NCBI GenBank assembly: GCA_028455995.1
Contig: JABELC010000001.1
Location: 3,522,501-3,586,500 of the forward strand
From: Scleromitrula shiraiana
Lineage: Eukaryota; Ascomycota; Leotiomycetes; Helotiales; Sclerotiniaceae
Length of the DNA stretch: 64,000 bases
Direction of reading: 5' to 3'
Shown: positions 59,736-64,000 of the stretch, one piece after another
Position numbering within the stretch: position 1 is the first letter of the stretch
Layout: each line of letters begins with the position of its first letter
Made by a program: the position numbers and the translations under genes
The notes under the pieces: generated by a model
Told to the model about the DNA's origin: nothing
What the model saw: the letters and a program-made list of their open reading frames with translations, nothing else
The model's database searches: none

Positions 59736-60322
59736 CGCAAAGTTCGCCATAAATCAACTTGATCCGAAGTTACTCTTTACAAATGAGGCACACCATTGAT
59801 CAATCGGTGAGACAATTCACTAACTAAACAATTTTGAGAAAAAAAAAAAGAATTAAATTTTTATTAATCAATTGATTAGTTTATCAATGAAGCAATTTTA
59901 AGTATATATATATATTTTAATTTTTAATTCTAAATCAAACTTTATTTATCAACAAAAAAATTAAAAGCAGAAAATTCATAAATAAAAATCTTGAAATAAA
60001 AAACAAAAATTCAAATCATTATTAATATCACTACTATAATAATTATAGAATATTGAATACATTTTAATAAAAAAAAATTAATCTTAAATCGATTAATTAA
60101 TAAAATACCCGATTCATAAATAACTTCACATTAATAACTTGAAAGTAAATCGATTTATCAATAAGATGGCCGATTTTTAAATACTAAGAGAAATTTGTAT
60201 CAGAATACCACGATTGATATCAAGATAGCAGATAGATTGACGAATCAATTGTCCAATCGGGAACAAGTCGTCGAAAACAACAAAATCGTGTCTGTGAAAA
60301 TAGGCAGGAGGGAAGAAGAAGA

Positions 60323-60426
60323 AAGCTACAGACTTAAAAACTCCAATAGTTCGATTCCTTAGCTGCATAAGAAGAAGCTACACACTTAAAAACTCCAACA
60401 GTTCGATTCCTTAGCTGCATAACAAG
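60323..60426. repeat. 52-bp direct tandem repeat
   Basis: Two adjacent 52-bp units (60323-60374 and 60375-60426) differing at three positions by hand count. Each contains CTTAAAAACTCCAA and AGTTCGATTCCTTAGCTGC. GTTCGATTC resembles a tRNA T-loop/B box, but no tRNA can be folded around it. Confidence 0.8.
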
Positions 60427-60460
60427 AAGCAAACAAAAGCTTGTAATGACCAAAACTTTG

Positions 60461-60530
60461 AAAGGCCGATAGAGGCCGATAGAGGCCGATAGAGGCCGAT
60501 AGCAGCCGATAACAATCGATTCCGATCGAT
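60461..60530. repeat. 10-bp tandem repeat, AGAGGCCGAT
   Basis: Seven units of exactly 10 bp: AAAGGCCGAT, AGAGGCCGAT three times, AGCAGCCGAT, AACAATCGAT and TCCGATCGAT. Units degrade stepwise from left to right, and all keep the final CGAT. It is GC-rich against the surrounding AT. Confidence 0.85.
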
Positions 60531-61122
60531 TCATATCTATACTTGGTTAAATTAAAATTGAAGTACGCGCAGATTACCAAAAAGACTTAAAGTTATACTT
60601 TAATCTCAATGTTATTACTTTTTTAAACTTCAATAACTTAATTACTAGTAATACTACTAGTAATAATATTTCAATTTTAATATTAATAAAATTATATATT
60701 AATTACACTGGTATATTCAAGTTATAATTTGAATATTCAAATTTATAATTAAGAATGTTTGTTTATTTAAACTTTCAAATTAATATAATTTTATACATAA
60801 TTTGTTATCATACTATTACTACTAGTAGTAGTAATTTGAACTTGAATATTCAAGTTCAACTTGAAATTAACACTTAGTAATTCAAGTAATTAAGTTATTA
60901 TTTAAATTATATTAAATAACTTTATATATTTTTTAACTTGAATATCATATTACTAGTATTTATTATAATTTTGATTTTATTATTATAAATTTAATGATTC
61001 TTCAAGTTTTTAATATATTAATTCAAGTTTTTCAATTAAATTACTAGTAATAAAATATTTAAGTATATAAAACTTGGACTTAAATTAATTAATGATATTT
61101 TTTGAATTAATTATTTTCATAA

Positions 61123-61252
61123 TGTCAAGGTAGTAAAGTTGTTGATTTATAAGGAACTAAGTCTAAGCTGGTTCAAGAAGACCGACTATATAGAAGTGGT
61201 TTCGGCCTTGTGGCCTGAGGCCATATTTGTATAGAATTTTAGAACTATGACA
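61123..61252. repeat. Putative LTR of a third retroelement
   Basis: A 130-bp island of nearly normal composition with TGTCA at the left end and TGACA at the right, a perfect 5-bp inverted end pair of LTR type. It contains the GC-rich dyad GGCCTTGTGGCCTGAGGCC. To its right very AT-rich DNA runs to the window end, like an RIP-mutated internal region. The preceding five bases, CATAA, would be the target duplication. The partner LTR must lie outside this window. Confidence 0.5.
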
Positions 61253-64000
61253 ATTATTATTTTTAAATTGTATATTTTAACTAATTAGAGGCGGATAAAT
61301 AAAATAATAATGTTTTAAAAACTAAATCAAAATAAAATAATTTTTAAGTAAAAAAAAGAAAATAAATAAAAGAAAATAAATAAAAATAAATATTAATAAT
61401 GTTTTTATAATGATATTATATTGTTATTATATGTTTTTATATATTTTTATATACTTTTTTATATTTTTATATGTTTTTATGTGTTTTTATATATTTCAAT
61501 TTAATTTAATATAATTTATATGCTATATTTTATTATAAAATTTTATTTATAAAATAATTGTTTTTAATGTTTTTTGATTATATTTGTTAAATAGAAGAAA
61601 TTATATTTTATATTTAATTTTATATAATGTTTATATTGATTTGAAATTAAATTATTTATTAAATGCAAATTTTTATAATAATCTAGAATTAAATAATTAT
61701 ATATATTTTTTATTTTAATTTTTGAAGATTTTTATTTTATAAATTAAGTTGACTTATATTTTAATATATTTTTAAATTATTTATAAAAATTGTATAGTTA
61801 GTTTTTGCATTTTTGTATATAATTTTTTTGAATAGATATTGAGTTATAATTTTTTTATTGAATTTTAAAAAAGCATGCTTTATTTTTTAATTTTTTGATA
61901 TTTAATATTTTTTTGAATTTTTATTTAATATGATTATTTATTATATTATCGTTTTTTAAAAGAATATTATTATTTTTATATTTAGAATTGAAAGATTTAT
62001 TAATAGTGGATTGTTTAAGGAAAAAGTTTGTTAGAGCTAATGTAAAAAGTGATATATGGAAAATTGGAAATATTTGGGATTTTTTTGGTAATTTTAATTG
62101 ATATATATTAAAATAAATTGTTAATATTTTGTATAAATAATGTTTATTATTAAGTTTAATTATTAAATAAATAATTTAAATATTCTTTATATTTAAAAAA
62201 ATCATATTCTTTATTTTATATTTTAAATAATTAATCTTTCAATAATTAATATATTTAAATTAAATTTTATATATTGATATTAAAGATTTTTATAAAAAAT
62301 TAATAATTTTTTAAAAATATATTATTAATATATTTATAAATAAATATTTTTTCTTTTATATTATAGATATTGACTATAAAGGGAAAAAAAGTTTTATCTT
62401 TAATTTAGAATTAAATTTATAATTTGTAAAAAATAATAATATTAAAATTGATTTAGATATAGTGTTATTTAAAATGAATTTAGCTAATAAAAACTAATCG
62501 ATTCAATTATTTTATAAAAAAGCAATAAAACTATATAAATATATTTTTATTATTTAATTTGAATTTTTTGGTTGATTGTTTATTTATAAATAAAATATAA
62601 AATTAAATAATAAAATTATATTTAATTATTTATATAATTGTTTTTAAAATGTTAATATAAATTAAATCTTTCAATTGCTTATTATAATATTAAAGATATT
62701 ATACAAATTTTAAATTTAAAAAATAAAAGCATTTATTAAATCTATAATATTTAAAAAGATAATGGAAATAAAGTGATATATCTTAATTAAATAATTAATG
62801 ATTATTAAAATATATTTATATGATATATTATAATATTGATATTTTAATAAAAGTGTAATATAATCAATAACGATATTTGATTAAATATAATAAAATATCT
62901 TTAAAAAATATAATAAACTTTAAAGAACTAAACGCGATATTTTTGAACATAAATAAATATAATAATTCTTTATAAAATATATAATATTCTATATTAAGTT
63001 TTTTTAAATGTATAAACATTGAATTATCTTAATATATTTTATATGATTTAGATAGTCTATTAATAAAATAAAATAGTTATAATGAAAGATTTATATTATC
63101 ACTTTTTTGTTTAAAAAAATGAAAAGTCATTTTTTATAATAAATTCTTTTTTTTTATATAAAGCAAATTGCAAATAGAATTGATCGCAAACATTTGAATA
63201 ACTTCTAAAACTATATTCGCGATTTTTCCAATTAAATTGCTTGAATTATATATATAATAATATTTGATTATTTATATATTTTATTAATGATTATATTGAT
63301 TAGAATTTTAATATTTAAAATAAATTTTTTAAAATAATCTTCAATTATATTTAAATTAGATAAATTTAAAATATATAAATCTATTTTATCAAACTGTAAT
63401 AGAACTTATTAATGTTGATTTATATAATTATTGTTTATATTTTTAAAAGTTGATTTTTTTCTAAAAAATCGATTCAATATATTAGATTTAGTTGTTTTTA
63501 TATTAAATTAGTAGCAAATATAAAAATTGAATTTATTTAAAAATTCGGTTTATTAAATTTAACAAATATTAAATTGTTTTATAGTTATAAAATATTGAAA
63601 GTTTTTATAATTTAATAAAATATTAAAATTATTTATCTTTTCTAATTTTGACCTTTATTTTTCGAGTGTTTTTATTATAGTTAATAATTCTTTATTATAA
63701 ATATCATAATTATACTTTTATAGAAAATATTTAAATGAAAAATAAGTTATTAAATATTATTTGTTATTAGATTACTTTTATAATAATATATTTTTAGAAA
63801 TTTAATTAAAGACATTAATCTTTATAATTATTTTGAGATTTAGATTATAATATTTGAGTATTGAAGTAGAAATAAATAATGTTTTTAGTTTTTTAAATGT
63901 TTTTTAGTAAATTAGGGATTAGTGTTAAAGGATGTTTTTTTGTAATAAATTTATTAATAGATTTATTATTTTAAAATATTTTTTAATAAATTGTTAATAA
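61253..64000. other. AT-rich DNA, probable internal part of a third element
   Basis: No gene and no clear protein motif. Stops occur in every frame. By position after the putative LTR it is probably the gag-side start of a retrotransposon coding on the plus strand. A weak gypsy-type gag resemblance around 61570-61780 is not enough to call. Confidence 0.35.

Larger units (their letters stand above)
58895..61122. other. AT-rich flank with less-mutated islands
   Basis: No gene. Mostly A/T sequence with the same TTCAAGTT and ACTAGTA words as the left flank, broken by islands of near-normal composition at about 59390-59790 and 60130-60590. These hold the repeats listed separately. A TATATAAACCTCCA-containing stretch near 59540-59570 (GGAGACTATATAAACCTCC) looks promoter- or solo-LTR-like. 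Short frames on the minus strand at 60177-60580 are made by the repeats. Confidence 0.5.
42019..64000. other. RIP-degraded AT-rich block
   Basis: About 22 kb of extremely AT-rich DNA with stops in every frame and no intact gene. Conserved protein blocks of copia retrotransposons still read through in single frames, with TAA/TAG mainly where Gln, Arg or Trp would be. LTR pairs differ by transitions only. This is the mark of repeat-induced point mutation (C to T, preferentially at CpA, and its complement). It continues to the window end. It could be an AT isochore, a subtelomere or a centromere. Confidence 0.9.

Noticed and set aside
60177..60580. Overlapping minus-strand frames with similar sequences
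   Set aside because: Similarity comes from the 52-bp and 10-bp tandem repeats; none has a gene-like start or domain.
42019..64000. Mitochondrial DNA origin of the AT-rich block
   Set aside because: It holds nested nuclear-type copia elements with RIP-type LTR differences, and no mitochondrial gene, rRNA or tRNA is seen.

Overview
This window looks like nuclear DNA of a filamentous ascomycete. The genes carry short introns (mostly 46-60 nt) with GT...AG ends and CTAAC/CTGAT-like branch points. The families are typical of plant-associated moulds: LysM protein, small secreted Cys-rich proteins, OPT and MFS transporters, F-box and LYC1-like proteins. About a third of the window is AT-rich DNA of the kind left by repeat-induced point mutation (RIP). 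A Leotiomycete of the Botrytis/Sclerotinia type is my best guess; nothing in the sequence proves the genus.

Positions 1-42 kb hold a gene-sparse chromosome arm. From left to right: the 5' end of a secreted protein (minus); a three-exon GNAT acetyltransferase; two tandem small secreted Cys-rich proteins with a dead third copy between them; a large secreted LysM protein (minus); a Ser/Thr-rich Cys protein; a single-pass membrane protein with an apple/PAN-like ectodomain; a small DUF4267-like membrane protein (minus); an unrecognised three-exon gene; a probably mitochondrial protein (minus); an AT-hook protein (minus); a decayed and an intact F-box/LRR-like paralogue facing each other; a seven-exon 4-coumarate-CoA-ligase-like acyl-CoA synthetase ending in the peroxisomal signal AKL; an MFS sugar transporter; a 114-bp TIR element; a PaaI-like thioesterase; a multiply broken Dal5-type MFS transporter; an intronless Ulp1-like protein (minus); a LYC1-like acetyltransferase (minus); and a seven-exon OPT peptide transporter (minus).

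From about 42.0 kb to the end the DNA is very AT-rich and has no intact gene. It is largely explained by nested, RIP-destroyed Ty1/copia retrotransposons, both coding on the minus strand. Element B (44631-58889) has 159-bp LTRs and an ATCAT target duplication. Element A (48806-56461) has 160-bp LTRs and an ATATT target duplication, and sits inside B. In my hand alignments each LTR pair is gap-free and differs almost only by transitions. Integrase and reverse-transcriptase traces lie in the copia order in both elements. A third element probably starts at 61123 and runs off the window. Its flanks hold less-mutated islands with tandem and inverted repeats. The block could be an AT isochore, a subtelomere or a centromere; the sequence alone does not decide.

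The acyl-CoA ligase, sugar transporter and thioesterase are neighbours and could serve one catabolic route, but there is no direct evidence of co-regulation.
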